64,000 nt of DNA from an uncultured Bacteroidales bacterium (GTDB lineage Bacteria; Bacteroidota; Bacteroidia; Bacteroidales; F082): contig CAJOIF010000016.1 of the NCBI GenBank assembly GCA_905234765.1, forward strand, positions 36,332 through 100,331. The letters run 5' to 3'. Shown here piece by piece: positions 24,301-33,020 of this stretch. The position numbers and the translations under genes were made by a program. How positions within the stretch are numbered: the first letter of the stretch is position 1; every line of letters begins with the position of its first letter. The notes under the pieces are model-generated. The model worked only from the letters and a program-made list of their open reading frames with translations. It was not told the origin of the DNA and did not search any database.

Positions 24301-25740
24301 ATGACTGACAACGAAAGATCTGGCAAGCGTCCGCGCACCAGAAGAGAGGAACCGGAAGAGTTCCAGCAGAGAAGAACCTTCAAATTCTATCACCGCGACG
24401 GTGACGAAGAAGGTGAGAGAAAGTTTGGCGACGAGCCGAGAGGTGAACGCCGCTTCAGCGACCGTGGCGACCGCAAGTTTGGCGACCGCCGCTTCCATGA
24501 CGATGACCGTCCGCGTCGCCGTTTCGAAGACAGCGACCGCCCAAGGCGCAGATTCGATGACGACAACAGTCCGCGTCGTCGTTTTGATGACGACAAACCG
24601 CGTGAACGCCGTTTCCATGACGACGATCGTCCGAGACGCAGATTTGACGATGACGACCGTCCACGTCGTAGATTCAATGACGACGACAAACCAAGAGAGC
24701 GTCGTTTCCATGACGATGACAGACCGAGACGTAGATTTGACGACGATAAACCGAGAGGCGACCGCCGTTTCCATGACGACGACCGTCCGCGTCGCCGCTT
24801 CGATGACGACAAGCCCCGTGAACGCCGTTTCAAAGATGACGACCGTCCACGCCGCAGATTTGACGATGACCGTCCGAGACGTCGTTTCGACGACGACCGC
24901 TCACGTGGTGGCAACCGCCGTTTCGATGACCGCCCAAAACGTAATTTCGACGACGACGAAGAGCCACGCCGTGGCCGCAAGGGTTATGTTCGTGAGAAAG
25001 ACCCGCAATATGACCGTCCGAAAGCGACTGGCGAGATTCGCCTCAACAAATATCTGGCCGACTGTGGCATTTGCTCGCGCCGCGAAGCTGACGACCTCAT
25101 CAAGGCTGGTTGCGTAGAGGTGAATGGAGAAGTCATTACCACCATGGGTTACAAAGTGCAGACTGAAGATAAAGTGGTGTATGGCGGCCAAACCCTCAAC
25201 CGAGAGAAGCTTCGCTATATCCTGCTCAATAAGCCCAAAGGTTACATTACCACATCCGATGACCCTTATGAGCGCGACACCGTGATGGAGCTTGTTAAAG
25301 ACGCTTGTCCCGAGCGCATCTTCCCCGTAGGTCGTCTTGATAAGGGCACTACAGGATTGTTGCTGTTCACCAACGACGGCGACTTGACCAAGAAACTCAC
25401 CCACCCAAGCAGCGAGGTGCCGAAACTTTACCACGTCACTTTGAACAAGGCCTTGACCAAAAACGATATGCTTCGCATTGCTGATGGCATTGAGCTTGAC
25501 GATGGCCCCATCGCTGCCGATGCCATCGCCTACGACGAGGATGACGACAGCAAGAAGAGCATCGGCATCGAACTCCATTCGGGCCGTAACCGTATTGTGC
25601 GCCGTATCTTCGAACATCTTGGTTACGAGGTGATTAAACTTGACCGTGTGATGTTTGCTGGTTTGGACAAATACCGTTTGCCCCGTGGCGAATGGCGCTT
25701 CCTCACCGACCTTGAGGTGATGAATCTGAAGAAGATTTAA
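24301..25740 (+). CDS. RsuA/RluB-type pseudouridine synthase with long Arg/Asp repeat N-terminus
   Basis: A 479-residue protein. Residues about 243-290 are an S4 RNA-binding domain (IRLNKYLADCGICSRREADD). Residues about 305-470 are the synthase domain with VGRLDKGTTGLLLFTNDG holding the catalytic Asp347, KLYHVTLNK, and RNRIVRRIFEHLGYEV. RsuA/RluB/RluE/RluF enzymes isomerise uridines in rRNA; which site is not predictable here. Residues 63-223 are a degenerate repeat of about ten residues (RRF-D/H-DDD-R/K-PR), fifteen copies, highly charged and surely disordered, probably binding RNA. ATG 24301 is chosen; the longer frame covers repeat copy B. Confidence 0.87.
   Translation: MTDNERSGKRPRTRREEPEEFQQRRTFKFYHRDGDEEGERKFGDEPRGERRFSDRGDRKFGDRRFHDDDRPRRRFEDSDRPRRRFDDDNSPRRRFDDDKPRERRFHDDDRPRRRFDDDDRPRRRFNDDDKPRERRFHDDDRPRRRFDDDKPRGDRRFHDDDRPRRRFDDDKPRERRFKDDDRPRRRFDDDRPRRRFDDDRSRGGNRRFDDRPKRNFDDDEEPRRGRKGYVREKDPQYDRPKATGEIRLNKYLADCGICSRREADDLIKAGCVEVNGEVITTMGYKVQTEDKVVYGGQTLNREKLRYILLNKPKGYITTSDDPYERDTVMELVKDACPERIFPVGRLDKGTTGLLLFTNDGDLTKKLTHPSSEVPKLYHVTLNKALTKNDMLRIADGIELDDGPIAADAIAYDEDDDSKKSIGIELHSGRNRIVRRIFEHLGYEVIKLDRVMFAGLDKYRLPRGEWRFLTDLEVMNLKKI
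24487..24969 (+). repeat. Coding tandem repeat (Arg-Arg-Phe-Asp units)
   Basis: About fifteen imperfect 27- to 33-bp units, each coding RRF followed by three acidic residues and a PR step. Codon choice varies between units (CGT/CGC/AGA; GAC/GAT), so the array is old or under selection at protein level rather than a fresh slippage product. Confidence 0.85.
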
Positions 25741-25770
25741 TCGCCCATAGATACACTCGTATTTTGCCAG

Positions 25771-25831
25771 CATGTCATACCGAACCTTTAGGTGAGCGTA
25801 TCTATGCTGACAAAATCCTCGGTATGACATG
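25771..25831. repeat. 61-bp palindromic element in leader of THUMP-like methyltransferase
   Basis: Perfect 13-bp terminal inverted repeats CATGTCATACCGA / TCGGTATGACATG around a 35-bp centre. The end sequence GTCAT-x-x-C-x-A resembles that of the palindrome inside comB (44222-44299). It lies 10 bp before the gene start at 25842, and the frame is open through it. Confidence 0.7.
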
Positions 25832-25841
25832 GGCTTTGACT

Positions 25842-27011
25842 ATGAACGACACAACAAAACAATTCATCAGGGACAACCTGAACGTCGACGTGCCGACGCT
25901 CGCCTTACGCAAGGCGCCCGTCGGCATCGACTTTTCATTGGCCTTGCGACAGATTGAGGCAAGACAGTTGTTGCAGAAAAAAGTGCCCGAGTGGAGCAAC
26001 AACGAAGATTTGCTTTTTCCCGCGCACCTTTCCATAGAGCAATGCTCCTCGGAAGCAACGGCCCGCTATAAAGCCAATTTGTTGAAAGGCAACTCATTCG
26101 CTGATTTGACAGGCGGTTTGGGCATCGACACCTATTATCTCTCGCAGCGGTTCCAGAAGACGGACTATGTGGAACGACAACCCGAACTGTGCGACTTGGC
26201 TCGGCATAATTTTCCTATGCTGAATGCCGATGTTATGATGTGCAATGAAACGGCCGAAGACTATATTGAACGTTGTGAACCTAAAGATTGCTTTTATCTT
26301 GACCCAGCCCGTCGCGACACCCATGGGCGCAAAACGGTCTCCATTTCCGATTGCACTCCCAATGTGTTGGCTTTGCAAGACTTGCTGATGCAAAAGGCGC
26401 ATACCGTGATGGTCAAGTTGTCACCGATGCTTGATATCAGCAAGGCGTTGGATGAGTTGAAAGGGGTGAGCGAGGTGCATGTGCTGGCGGTCAACAACGA
26501 GTGCAAGGAGTTGGTTTTCATCATAAAAAGGGACTTTTCGGGTCAGCCGAAGCTGTTTGGTGCCAATCTGCTGACAGACCAGCCTGTGGTATGTTTCACC
26601 CTTGACGAAGAAAGGGGATGCCGTTCTCGTTTTGCTGACAGTATGATGCATTACCTTTATGAACCCAATGCCGCATTGATGAAAGCAGGTTGCTACAAAC
26701 TGCTCACAGAAATGTTTCCCGTGCTCAAGTTGCACAAAAACAGCCACTTGTACACATCAGACATCTTGGTACCTGATTTTCCAGGACGTTGTTTCGAGTT
26801 GGAAGGCTGGGCGGTCTATAATAAAAAGGTGAAAACAGGCCTTTTGTCGGGTCTTGACAAGGCCAATCTTGCCGTGCGCAACTTTCCTTTAGGAGTGGAT
26901 GCGCTTCGCAAAGTATTGAAAATCAATGAGGGAGGCGAAGTCTTTCTGTTTGCCACCACTTTGCGAAACGAGGAAAAAGTGATAGTTAAAACGAAAAAAA
27001 TCCGCTCCTGA
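25842..27011 (+). CDS. THUMP-like domain class I SAM-dependent methyltransferase
   Basis: A 389-residue protein of a family widespread in Bacteroidota. Central Rossmann methyltransferase: motif I as FADLTGGLGIDTYYLS, an acidic loop YVERQPELCDLA, and motif IV as CFYLDPARRD, the D-P-P-like catalytic loop of nucleic acid methyltransferases. The C-terminal third is the THUMP-like domain (YEPNAALMKAG ... LYTSDI ... PGRCFELEGW), a tRNA-binding-type fold. RNA methylation is inferred. ATG 25842 (MNDTTKQFI) is preferred to an upstream ATG, which would translate the 61-bp palindrome. Confidence 0.85.
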   Translation: MNDTTKQFIRDNLNVDVPTLALRKAPVGIDFSLALRQIEARQLLQKKVPEWSNNEDLLFPAHLSIEQCSSEATARYKANLLKGNSFADLTGGLGIDTYYLSQRFQKTDYVERQPELCDLARHNFPMLNADVMMCNETAEDYIERCEPKDCFYLDPARRDTHGRKTVSISDCTPNVLALQDLLMQKAHTVMVKLSPMLDISKALDELKGVSEVHVLAVNNECKELVFIIKRDFSGQPKLFGANLLTDQPVVCFTLDEERGCRSRFADSMMHYLYEPNAALMKAGCYKLLTEMFPVLKLHKNSHLYTSDILVPDFPGRCFELEGWAVYNKKVKTGLLSGLDKANLAVRNFPLGVDALRKVLKINEGGEVFLFATTLRNEEKVIVKTKKIRS

Positions 27012-27023
27012 GGGAACGGATTT
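26998..27023. terminator. Intrinsic terminator overlapping stop codon
   Basis: Stem AAATCCG / CGGATTT (26998-27004, 27017-27023) followed by a T-run; includes the TGA of the plus-strand gene and separates it from the convergent gene ending at 27044. Confidence 0.75.
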
Positions 27024-27043
27024 CTTTTTTCAACAGTGTGTTC

Positions 27044-27355
27044 TCATCTTTTGTCGGGAATGCCGAATTTAATCCACCAAGTTGGGTCGTATTTCATCTT
27101 GACGGCACGTTTCACTTCTTTCGTGTGTTGTTTGAGTTCGTCAAGCACGCCGTGGGCCTTGTCGCTTTTCTTGCGGTATTCTTCTTGCATGCGGTCCAAT
27201 TCAGCCGACATGGCCTCCAGGCGTTTGCAGTCGTCTTCCATTTTTTGCAGTGTGGCCTCGTTGACGCCAGCATCGCGGCCCATGCGTTGGTTGCGTTTGA
27301 TTCCCGAAATAATAAGCTTCGATTTCTCGAGCTGGTCTTTAAAGATTTGATACAT
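27044..27355 (-). CDS. Small coiled-coil protein, unknown function
   Basis: A 103-residue soluble protein, almost wholly helical with heptads (KMEDDCKRLEAMSAELDRM) and a conserved-looking C-terminus DPTWWIKFGIPDKR. No known domain is recognised, but proteins of this shape ending in a W-W-I-K-F-G motif are familiar in Bacteroidales. It has its own -7 box at 27409-27416. Confidence 0.7.
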   Translation of the reverse strand: MYQIFKDQLEKSKLIISGIKRNQRMGRDAGVNEATLQKMEDDCKRLEAMSAELDRMQEEYRKKSDKAHGVLDELKQHTKEVKRAVKMKYDPTWWIKFGIPDKR

Positions 27356-27408
27356 AGTTTCTTATTTCTTTTTTGTTGGTATTCTGGATGGTTTTGTGTT
27401 TGTGGCTG

Positions 27409-27416
27409 CAAAAGTA
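27409..27416 (-). promoter_or_regulatory. -7 box of small coiled-coil gene
   Basis: TACTTTTG on the minus strand; leader of about 50 nt to the ATG at 27355. Confidence 0.6.
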
Positions 27417-27490
27417 ATAAAAAAACTTTCCTTGCCAAAGTACAAGGAGAATTATCTTAGAGAGAGGCAATAAAATAAGGAAAAAACTCG

Positions 27491-27498
27491 TATTTTTG
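27491..27498 (+). promoter_or_regulatory. -7 box of gldF-gldG operon
   Basis: TATTTTTG on the plus strand, 23 bp before the ATG at 27522. Confidence 0.68.
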
Positions 27499-27521
27499 CA
27501 ACCTTAAAACCCTGTTTGCGT

Positions 27522-28253
27522 ATGTACGCTTTGTTTAAGAAAGAAATCAGCAACTTCCTCAGCTCGCTGATCGGCATCATGGTGATTGTGGTGTTTCTGC
27601 TTATCACCGGCCTGTTTCTTTGGGTGTTCCAAAGCGACTTTAACGTGCTGAACAACGAGTACGCCAACCTCGATAGCCTTTTCATCATCGCGCCATGGGT
27701 GTTTCTTTTCCTTGTGCCCGCTGTGACGATGCGCAGTTTCGCCGAGGAGAACCGCACTGGCACCATCGAGATGCTGCTCACAAAGCCGCTTTCCGATTGG
27801 CAAATCCTCTGGGCGAAGTTCCTCGCGGGCGTGACACTCGTCATTTTGGCTTTGATACCCACCTTTATCTATTATTTCTCGGTCTACCACCTCGGTTTGC
27901 CCAAAGGCAACCTCGATAGTGGTGGCATCTGGGGCTCCTACATCGGCTTGTTCCTGTTGAGTTCGAGTTTCGTGAGCATCGGAGTGTTTTGCAGTTCACT
28001 GACAAACAATCAGATTTTAGCTTTTATCCTTTCAGTGTTTCTCTGCGGATTCCTACTGATTGGTTTTGAGTTCATCTACTCACTCTCGCTTTTCGGTAAG
28101 GTTGATCTGTTTATCCAACAACTCGGCATGAGTGCGCACTACAGTTCATTGAGTCGAGGTGTTGTCGATACGCGCGACGTGCTGTATTTCTTCAGCGTGA
28201 TTGCTTTGTTTTTGAGTGCAACAAAATTGGTTCTCGCGAGCCGCAAATGGTAA
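27522..28253 (+). CDS. gldF: Gliding-type ABC transporter permease GldF
   Basis: A 243-residue ABC-2-type permease with six hydrophobic segments. GldF marks: LFKKEISNFLSSLIGIMVI at the start, WVFLFLVPAVTMRSFAEE, then RTGTIEMLLTKPLSDWQI and the C-terminal SRGVVDTRDVLYFF. With GldG and the ATPase GldA it forms an ABC complex required for gliding in Flavobacterium johnsoniae; the cargo is unknown and the genes persist in non-gliding species. ATG 27522 is used in place of a TTG two codons earlier. No ATPase gene adjoins. Confidence 0.9.
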   Translation: MYALFKKEISNFLSSLIGIMVIVVFLLITGLFLWVFQSDFNVLNNEYANLDSLFIIAPWVFLFLVPAVTMRSFAEENRTGTIEMLLTKPLSDWQILWAKFLAGVTLVILALIPTFIYYFSVYHLGLPKGNLDSGGIWGSYIGLFLLSSSFVSIGVFCSSLTNNQILAFILSVFLCGFLLIGFEFIYSLSLFGKVDLFIQQLGMSAHYSSLSRGVVDTRDVLYFFSVIALFLSATKLVLASRKW

Positions 28254-28267
28254 AGGAGGGATAGACG

Positions 28268-30022
28268 ATGGATAACAAACGTAAGAATCTGAAAAAGAAC
28301 CAAATCATCACTTTCCTCGTGACGGTGGCAATCGTTATACTGGTCAATGTGATCGGTTCGTTCGTGTTTACCCGTTTCGACCTGACGAGCGAGAAACGCT
28401 ATACGCTGTCGCCTACGACCAAGGAAATCCTCAACAATTTGGACGACCATGTCTATTTCAAGGTCTATCTCGAAGGTGATTTTCCAGCTGGATTCAAGAA
28501 ACTGCGCCGCGAGACCAAAGAAATGCTTGATGAGTTCCGCGCTTACTCGAAATACATTGGTTATGAGTTTATTAACCCTTCAGAAAGCGAAGACCCTGAT
28601 GAGCGCAATGCTACCTATACCTTGCTTTACCAATCAGGCCTCAACCCGACCAATGTGTTGGATCGTGCTGCTGATGGTTCATCGAAACAGATGGTTATCT
28701 GGCCGGGTGCTTTGGTGAGCTATCGCAACGACACCGAAATCGCCATCGACCTGCTGGAGAATCAAATCGGGCAATCGTCGGAAGAGGCCTTGAACGCTTC
28801 CATGCAGAACCTCGAGTTCCGCCTTATCGATGCAGTGAAGAAGGTCACGCGTCTCAAGAAACCTGCTATTGCCTTCATCGAAGGCCATGGTGAACTGGGC
28901 CAACAAGATGTCTTTGATATCACGCAAAGCCTCTCGCAGCATTACAGCGTAGGTCGCGTGGAGATAGACGGCCGCATCGATGCCTTGATGCACCGTACCC
29001 AAGACACGACCAAAGACATCGGAGCTTTTCCGTCTTACGATGCCATCATCATTGCCAAACCCACCCAACCTTTTAGTGAGAAGGACAAGTTCCTCATCGA
29101 CCAATACATCATGCACGGCGGTAAGGTGCTGTGGCTGGTGGAGCCGGTTTACGCTACGATGGACAGTCTGCAAAGCCAGGAATCGACCATCGGCATAGAG
29201 CAGGATTTGAACCTTGACGATATGCTGTTCAAATATGGTGTGCGCCTCAATCGCGACCTGCTCCTCGACCTCACTTGTGCCGCCTTGCCGGTGCGCACGG
29301 GTCAGGTGGCGGGACAGGCCCAACTTGAGTATTTCCGCTGGTTCTATTTCCCCTTGCTTCAGGCTGCTAGCGACCATCCTATGGTGCGTAATATGAACGC
29401 CATCAAAGCCGACTTTGTCAGTTCTATGGATGCCACCACTTCTGCGATGGGCATTAATCAGATACCGCTTCTCAAGACTTCCGACTATACCAAGGTCTCG
29501 GGAGCACCTGTCTTTATCAGCCTCGCCATGTTACGCCAGACCCCCGACCGCCGCATGTTCAACTCGAAAGGCAAAAATGTTGCGTTTCTACTGAAAGGTA
29601 GTTTCCCCTCGCTGTATGCCAACCGTATACCGCAGGAACTCATTGACAGCGAGGAACTTCAATATAGGGACGAGAGTGAGCCCACGGCCATGATTGTGGT
29701 GGCCGATGGCGATATCATCCGTAACCAAATCGACATCAAACGCAAGAAGCCGTTGCCGCTGGGCTACGACCAATTCACCAACAACACCTATGCCAACAAG
29801 GAATTCATCGAAAACTGCATCAGCTACCTCGTTGACGGTGAAGGATTGATAGACATCCGTTCGAGAGAGTTGAAGATCAGATTGTTGGATACTACCAAGA
29901 TTGCCCAAGAAAGGGTGAAATGGCAAGTCATTAATACCGTGGTGCCCATCGCCTTGATTATCGCCTTGGGGTTTGTGATGGCATTTATCAGGAAGAGAAA
30001 ATACAACAAAAATAAGTCTTAA
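28268..30022 (+). CDS. gldG: Gliding-type ABC transporter substrate-binding protein GldG
   Basis: A 584-residue membrane protein with one N-terminal (FLVTVAIVILVNVIGSFVF) and one C-terminal (WQVINTVVPIALIIALGFVM) membrane segment around a large periplasmic part of ABC_transp_aux/DUF4350 type. Marks: FTRFDLTSEKRYTLSPTT right after the first segment, KPAIAFIEGHGEL, and the ALVSY and IDLLE strands. It is the constant partner of GldF; the genes are 14 bp apart. Role as in gldF. Confidence 0.9.
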   Translation: MDNKRKNLKKNQIITFLVTVAIVILVNVIGSFVFTRFDLTSEKRYTLSPTTKEILNNLDDHVYFKVYLEGDFPAGFKKLRRETKEMLDEFRAYSKYIGYEFINPSESEDPDERNATYTLLYQSGLNPTNVLDRAADGSSKQMVIWPGALVSYRNDTEIAIDLLENQIGQSSEEALNASMQNLEFRLIDAVKKVTRLKKPAIAFIEGHGELGQQDVFDITQSLSQHYSVGRVEIDGRIDALMHRTQDTTKDIGAFPSYDAIIIAKPTQPFSEKDKFLIDQYIMHGGKVLWLVEPVYATMDSLQSQESTIGIEQDLNLDDMLFKYGVRLNRDLLLDLTCAALPVRTGQVAGQAQLEYFRWFYFPLLQAASDHPMVRNMNAIKADFVSSMDATTSAMGINQIPLLKTSDYTKVSGAPVFISLAMLRQTPDRRMFNSKGKNVAFLLKGSFPSLYANRIPQELIDSEELQYRDESEPTAMIVVADGDIIRNQIDIKRKKPLPLGYDQFTNNTYANKEFIENCISYLVDGEGLIDIRSRELKIRLLDTTKIAQERVKWQVINTVVPIALIIALGFVMAFIRKRKYNKNKS

Positions 30023-30023
30023 A

Positions 30024-31151
30024 ATGAAGAAAAACAATAAATTAACGATTGTTATAGTGGCTATACTCGTTGTGGTCGCTGGTGTCTTGATTTGGAATAA
30101 CCGCTATTTGTCCACTGTGCGTGGCGAGGCCGCTGATTTTCAGGTGTGGGACACTTCGACGGTGACGCGGCTTTATTTAGCCGACCGCAATGACCATGAA
30201 TCGCTGTTGGAACGTCAGCCCGACAACACGTGGATGCTCAATGGTACCTACAAGGCCCATTCCAAGCAGATACAGGCGCTGTTGTCCACTTTATACAAGG
30301 TGCGTATCAAGATGCCCGTATCGCGTGCCAGCCATGACAACATCGTGAAACAATTGGCCGTGAATAGCACAAAAGTAGAGGTGTATCAAATAGTTCCACG
30401 TATCAACTTGTTCAACCGCATCAAGTTGTTCCCGCATGAAAAACGCACCAAGGTGTTTTATGTGGGCGATGCCACCAAGGACAGCAGTGGCACGTTTATG
30501 CTGCGCGAAGGTGCTGACCAAGCCTATATCGTTTATATCCCTGGTTTCCGTGGTTTTATCACCACCCGCTTCACCGCCCAGCCTGACGACTGGCGCGATC
30601 ATGGCATTTTCAGCACGAGTTTGGCCGACATCCAATCGGTCAGTGTGGAGTTCAACCGCGAACCGCAGTCGAGTTTCCTTGTAGAGAACACCGGCCGTCA
30701 CCAATACACCATGAAACGTTTGGCCGACAATAGTCTTGTTGCATTTGATACGATGAAAGTCATCAATCTGCTGTCGTCGTTCGGTGATTTGCGTTTTGAG
30801 TCGTTGCTTAATAACCTCGTTCCACAGGAACGCATTGACTCGATAACCCAATCGCCTTATCTCCAGAGGATTACATTGATTACCAAAGATGGCAAGACAA
30901 CCCAACTGACCACTTTTGAGAAACTGGTGACCAATACCAGTATCCTTGAAATAGAAGGTCTCGTCGATGAAGAAGGCAATCCTCTCGATCCTATTGACCA
31001 CGACCGTGTTTATGGTCTTATCAACGACGGCAAGGATTTTGTCCTCATTCAATACTATGTCTTCGATAAGGTGCTCAATCCCGCCGAATACTACGAAGCT
31101 GGCCACCCCATCCATTCCAATGGGCCGATGTTTATCGAAGTAACAGAATAG
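30024..31151 (+). CDS. DUF4340 domain-containing membrane-anchored protein
   Basis: A 375-residue protein with an N-terminal anchor (LTIVIVAILVVVAGVLIW) and a periplasmic DUF4340 domain (DTSTVTRLYLADR, LLERQPDNTWMLNG, then paired beta repeats). In many bacteria DUF4340 genes follow GldF/GldG-like ABC genes, and here the ATG comes 1 bp after the gldG stop, so it is very likely part of the same complex. Function not established. Its 3' end is 2 bp from the convergent MBOAT gene. Confidence 0.82.
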   Translation: MKKNNKLTIVIVAILVVVAGVLIWNNRYLSTVRGEAADFQVWDTSTVTRLYLADRNDHESLLERQPDNTWMLNGTYKAHSKQIQALLSTLYKVRIKMPVSRASHDNIVKQLAVNSTKVEVYQIVPRINLFNRIKLFPHEKRTKVFYVGDATKDSSGTFMLREGADQAYIVYIPGFRGFITTRFTAQPDDWRDHGIFSTSLADIQSVSVEFNREPQSSFLVENTGRHQYTMKRLADNSLVAFDTMKVINLLSSFGDLRFESLLNNLVPQERIDSITQSPYLQRITLITKDGKTTQLTTFEKLVTNTSILEIEGLVDEEGNPLDPIDHDRVYGLINDGKDFVLIQYYVFDKVLNPAEYYEAGHPIHSNGPMFIEVTE

Positions 31152-31153
31152 AA

Positions 31154-33019
31154 TTAGAACTGGAAGTAAATAAATGCCTGCAAGTCAGCGGTGATGAACT
31201 GGTAAATGACGAATACCACCGCAATACAGACCAGTGCCATCGCGGGCAGCGGCATTTTGGCAAACCACAAACGATAACGACGCTTGAAGTTTTCGGGCAG
31301 CCAATGGATAATCATTCCCAATATAATGAGAATGAAAACGTTGCGGTAGTGGTAAGCGATTTCTGGGATTTGTTCCAAACGCCAATGGCTGCCGATTTGG
31401 TTGACCATGTTTTTGGCTGTGTTCCAAGCGGTTTCATTGGCCTCGGCAGGGTCAAGGTTGGAGCCGCTGCGGAAAAACAGTCGCGTAAATGTGATGAAAG
31501 TGAAGGTGTTGAATATAGCCCATGCGTTCTGAAGCCACTGCCAAGCCTTTTTGCCGCCAAAGAGATGGTAGAGCATCCGTATCATATTGCCCGCAAGGAT
31601 GATAAAGCACCACACATAGAGCATATTGAACACGGGCTGAGGCCAGAAGACACACACCACGCGCAGGGCAAAGGTGACCGCAAGGATAAACAATGTGCGC
31701 CCGTAGATGCTCCACTTTTCCCAGTAACGGCCAAACACCATGCCGATGCCGTTCAGACCACCCCAGATCATGAAGTTCCATGACGCGCCGTGCCACAAGC
31801 CACCGAGCAACATGGTATCCATACGGTTGATTTCCGTGGTGATGGTCTTGCGTTTATCGGGCTTGAAGACGGCTATCAGGGCCAATATCACAGCGATGAC
31901 TCCCACGCCACCGGCCACCCACCAGCTGCCTGACAGGAACACGGCGATAGCGGCAATCATGATGATGATGCAGAACGAGCCGAAAGTGGCGTTACGGTTG
32001 CCGCCGAGGGGGATATAAAGGTAGTCTTGCAACCAGCGTGACAATGAGATATGCCAGCGTTTCCAGAACTCTGCAGGGCTCTTGGCCTTGTAGGGTGAGT
32101 TGAAGTTCTTTGGCAGATAGAAGCCCATCAGCATGGCCACGCCAATGGCGATGTCGGTGTAGCCAGAGAAGTCGGCGTAGACCTGCAATGAGTAACCAAA
32201 CAAGGCGGAGAGGTTCTCAAAACCCGTGTACAGCAAGGGATTGTCGAACACACGGTCGATGAAGTTCACGGCAATATAGTCACTCAAAACGATTTTCTTC
32301 ACCAAACCGTTCATGATCCAAAAGACCGCGATGCCAAACTGCTTGCGCCCGAGGAAATACTTCTTGTGAAGTTGCGGGATGAACTCGTTGGCTCTCACGA
32401 TGGGACCTGCCACTAATTGTGGGAAGAAACTGACGTAGAAGCCGAAGTCAAAGATGTTTCTGACGGGTTCAATGCGCTTGCGGTACACGTCCATGATATA
32501 GCTGATGGCCTGGAAGGTGTAGAATGAAATACCGACAGGAAGCAGGATAGTGTCAACGCTGAATCGGTTGGTTCCCGTGATTTCGTTGCCCACCCATGAG
32601 AAGATGTCAAACACCTTGAAATTCAGTCCGAAGAGGTTGTTGATCACATCGGTGATGAAGTAGGCATACTTGAAATAGAACAACAGTGATAGATTGACGA
32701 TTACACTGAGTGCCAGGACAAAATTGCGGCTCCCGTTTTTCTTACGTGAGTGCATCCATCGACCCGCCAGATAGTTGTATAAAGTGATGAAGACCAGGAT
32801 TAAAGTAAAGAGTCCGCTGGTCTTGTAGTAGAAAAACAGGCTGACAAAGAACAAGTAAGTGTTGCGAAGCAGGGACTTGTTCCTGAAGATGCATAGGATG
32901 GCGAACACGATGGCAAAGAAGGCCCAAAAATAGAACTGCGTAAAGAGCAACGGGTGCGCCTTATCGAAAGAGAAAAGGTTGCCGAGGAAATCCAATGCTA
33001 TGTCGGGCAGGTTCGTCAT
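31154..33019 (-). CDS. MBOAT family O-acyltransferase (AlgI-like)
   Basis: A 621-residue membrane protein with many transmembrane segments. MBOAT marks: FPQLVAGPIVRANEFIPQL, then SPAEFWKRWHISLSRWLQDY with the first conserved His, and MLLGGLWHGASWNFMIWGG with the catalytic His. AlgI-type proteins move acetyl groups across the inner membrane onto polysaccharide or peptidoglycan, usually with SGNH partner proteins. Two such genes lie directly upstream (1-bp gap), making a complete cassette. Longer than AlgI (about 520) through extra C-terminal segments. The acceptor is unknown. Confidence 0.9.
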   Translation of the reverse strand: MTNLPDIALDFLGNLFSFDKAHPLLFTQFYFWAFFAIVFAILCIFRNKSLLRNTYLFFVSLFFYYKTSGLFTLILVFITLYNYLAGRWMHSRKKNGSRNFVLALSVIVNLSLLFYFKYAYFITDVINNLFGLNFKVFDIFSWVGNEITGTNRFSVDTILLPVGISFYTFQAISYIMDVYRKRIEPVRNIFDFGFYVSFFPQLVAGPIVRANEFIPQLHKKYFLGRKQFGIAVFWIMNGLVKKIVLSDYIAVNFIDRVFDNPLLYTGFENLSALFGYSLQVYADFSGYTDIAIGVAMLMGFYLPKNFNSPYKAKSPAEFWKRWHISLSRWLQDYLYIPLGGNRNATFGSFCIIIMIAAIAVFLSGSWWVAGGVGVIAVILALIAVFKPDKRKTITTEINRMDTMLLGGLWHGASWNFMIWGGLNGIGMVFGRYWEKWSIYGRTLFILAVTFALRVVCVFWPQPVFNMLYVWCFIILAGNMIRMLYHLFGGKKAWQWLQNAWAIFNTFTFITFTRLFFRSGSNLDPAEANETAWNTAKNMVNQIGSHWRLEQIPEIAYHYRNVFILIILGMIIHWLPENFKRRYRLWFAKMPLPAMALVCIAVVFVIYQFITADLQAFIYFQF

Positions 33020-33020
33020 C

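Noticed and set aside
24487..24969. Regular repeats that might be a CRISPR array
   Set aside because: Units are imperfect, of variable length, directly adjacent without unique spacers, and in frame with a conserved enzyme; no cas genes.
24286..24980. Long minus-strand open frames opposite the Arg/Asp repeats
   Set aside because: Repetitive Ser/Arg or Val/Thr translations are by-products of the coding repeat on the plus strand.
25764..25841. Upstream ATG adding 26 residues to the THUMP-like methyltransferase
   Set aside because: The added residues come from the palindromic element; the family-like sequence begins at MNDTTKQFI.
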